From SAR202 cluster bacterium (GTDB taxonomy: Bacteria > Chloroflexota > Dehalococcoidia > Lucifugimonadales > JASMAO01), in assembly GCA_030754315.1 (NCBI GenBank), contig JASMAO010000143.1, positions 1 to 6,825 on the forward strand: a DNA stretch of 6,825 bases, given 5' to 3'. How positions within the stretch are numbered: position 1 is the stretch's first letter; every line of letters starts with the position of its first letter. The position numbers were made by a program, and so were the translations under genes. Below are positions 5,767 to 6,825 of this stretch, in pieces. A model generated the notes under the pieces. The model saw nothing but the letters and a program-made list of their open reading frames with translations. It was not told where the DNA came from and did no database searches.

Positions 5767-6825
5767 TTAATTTCGTCGGTAGACGAGGAGATTTTCCACA
5801 GGCAAGTGCACGTCAACTTTCTGTCCGACTTTGTAATCTGACGGACCAGAGTAGTTTTGTTCCTCAATCATAAGGTCTTTCTTTGCGCCAAAGCTGAGCA
5901 TGCAACCAGTCGTCGGCCCGGAATACATCACTGTATCTATAGTGGCACGAAAACAATTTTCAGTCGCTTCTTTATTTCCTGAATCGTGTCTCTTGTTAGA
6001 CATCTGGATTCTTTCAGGCCTCACTGCTACCGTAACCCGTTCACCCACCGACAAGTGTGTTGAGCATCGTACACGCAACTTTCCAACTCCATCCAATCTT
6101 ACAACTGCATCTCCACTTGGAACTGATCCTTCTATCACCTCGCACTGAAAAGAATTGATCTTCCCTATAAAGTTCGCCACAAATAAATTTTCTGGGCGTT
6201 CATAGATATCTGCGGGATCACCAATTTGCATTATGTGTCCCTCGTTCATAACCACAACACGATCCGCCAGAGTTAATGCCTCCTCTTGATCATGCGTAAC
6301 GTAAATACTGGTAATGCCTAGTCGCTTCTGAATACGAAGAGTTTCTACTCTCATTTCCTTCCGAAGTTTGGCGTCGAGGTTGCTCAAAGGTTCATCCATA
6401 AGTAATAACCGGGGTTCTATCACCAATGCACGCGCTAGAGCCACCCGTTGCTGTTGACCTCCACTCATTTGGTTGGGGGAACGATCAAAAGCCTCTGGAA
6501 GTCCTATCAATTCAAGCGCCCTAGTCACCTTTTCCTCAATCTCTGGCTTGGCTAACTTTCGCATGCGGAGGCCAAAAGCGAGGTTGTCAAAAACTGTCAT
6601 GTGAGGAAACAGAGCATAGTTCTGGAACACCAGACCGATGTCGCGTTTGTTGGTAGGCACATTTGACATATCTTGGCCATCGACAATGATCTCACCACTA
6701 TCAGCCGTGAGTAGACCACAAAGCAGCCGTAGTAAAGTAGTCTTGCCACAGCCACTCGGACCGAGCAGGCTAACAAACTCCCCACGTTGTACTGTGAGAG
6801 AGAATCCATCCACCGCCATGACATT
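5767..6825 (-). CDS. ABC transporter ATP-binding protein (PotA/UgpC/MalK-like importer type), start beyond the right edge
   Basis: The ATPase subunit of an ABC importer, which would drive uptake from the inner face of the membrane. With the internal ATG at 6819 as residue 1, it shows Walker A GPSGCGKTT (20-28), the Q-loop at Q66 in VFQNYALFPHMT, the signature MSGGQQQRVALARAL (118-132), Walker B LLLMDEP (138-144), the D-loop SNLDA (146-150) and the switch His H176 in YVTHDQEE. A C-terminal TOBE-type domain spans roughly residues 220-350 with VAVRPERIQM (264-273). Two in-frame codons before that ATG (Asn-Val) continue into the edge, and family members have about 20 more residues before AVDGFSL, so the gene is cut by the window. 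FPHMTVFDNLAFGLRMRK is typical of the polyamine/iron/sugar importer groups; the solute cannot be decided. Permease and binding-protein genes would be expected to the right. The aldolase gene lies 183 bases downstream. Confidence 0.93.
   Translation of the reverse strand, partial: NVMAVDGFSLTVQRGEFVSLLGPSGCGKTTLLRLLCGLLTADSGEIIVDGQDMSNVPTNKRDIGLVFQNYALFPHMTVFDNLAFGLRMRKLAKPEIEEKVTRALELIGLPEAFDRSPNQMSGGQQQRVALARALVIEPRLLLMDEPLSNLDAKLRKEMRVETLRIQKRLGITSIYVTHDQEEALTLADRVVVMNEGHIMQIGDPADIYERPENLFVANFIGKINSFQCEVIEGSVPSGDAVVRLDGVGKLRVRCSTHLSVGERVTVAVRPERIQMSNKRHDSGNKEATENCFRATIDTVMYSGPTTGCMLSFGAKKDLMIEEQNYSGPSDYKVGQKVDVHLPVENLLVYRRN

Noticed and set aside
6817..6819. The ATG at 6819 as the true start of the ABC ATPase
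   Set aside because: The frame stays open to the window edge with Asn-Val before it. Family members have a further ~20 residues, including the first strand and A-loop aromatic, upstream of AVDGFSL.

Overview
The window is ordinary bacterial chromosome. Genes are closely packed, Shine-Dalgarno-like sites precede several of them, and base composition is near-even to slightly AT-rich (judged by eye, not counted). The gene mix is an aminotransferase, an aldo/keto reductase, a propeller-type glycosidase-like protein, an HpcH/HpaI aldolase and a sugar/polyamine-type ABC ATPase. Together with the protein style, this recalls uncultured marine heterotrophs such as SAR202-type Chloroflexota. That assignment is an impression from memory, not something the sequence proves.

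Layout: the left half reads on the + strand. It begins with the 3' end of a gene for a methionine-rich protein made of 20-residue tandem repeats (2-745). A fold-type IV PLP aminotransferase follows (877-1812), then an aldo/keto reductase (1911-2822) and a 544-residue five-bladed beta-propeller protein of the GH32/GH43-like type (3033-4667). The right half reads on the - strand: an ABC transporter ATPase that runs off the right edge (5767-6825), then an HpcH/HpaI aldolase (4756-5583). The two blocks converge on a long imperfect inverted repeat at 4683-4723 that probably acts as a two-way terminator.

How the genes may work together: the ABC ATPase would power import of a sugar, polyamine or similar solute. 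The HpaI-type aldolase would cleave a 2-keto-3-deoxy acid to pyruvate (or a relative) plus an aldehyde. The aldo/keto reductase could handle the aldehyde or keto sugar, and the propeller protein could act on a glycosidic substrate. This could be a small carbohydrate or sugar-acid catabolic neighbourhood, but the link is only by proximity. The aldolase appears to have its own promoter, and the 210-bp gap before the propeller gene leaves room for another, so the genes need not be one operon.

No RNA gene, CRISPR array, insertion sequence or phage feature was seen. No gene-free stretch exceeds about 210 bases. The points most worth a second look are the nested 60/120-bp repeat array in the first gene, the TTG start with a strong AGGAGG site for the aldolase, and the aldolase promoter, where a perfect TATAAT lies beside an operator-like inverted repeat.
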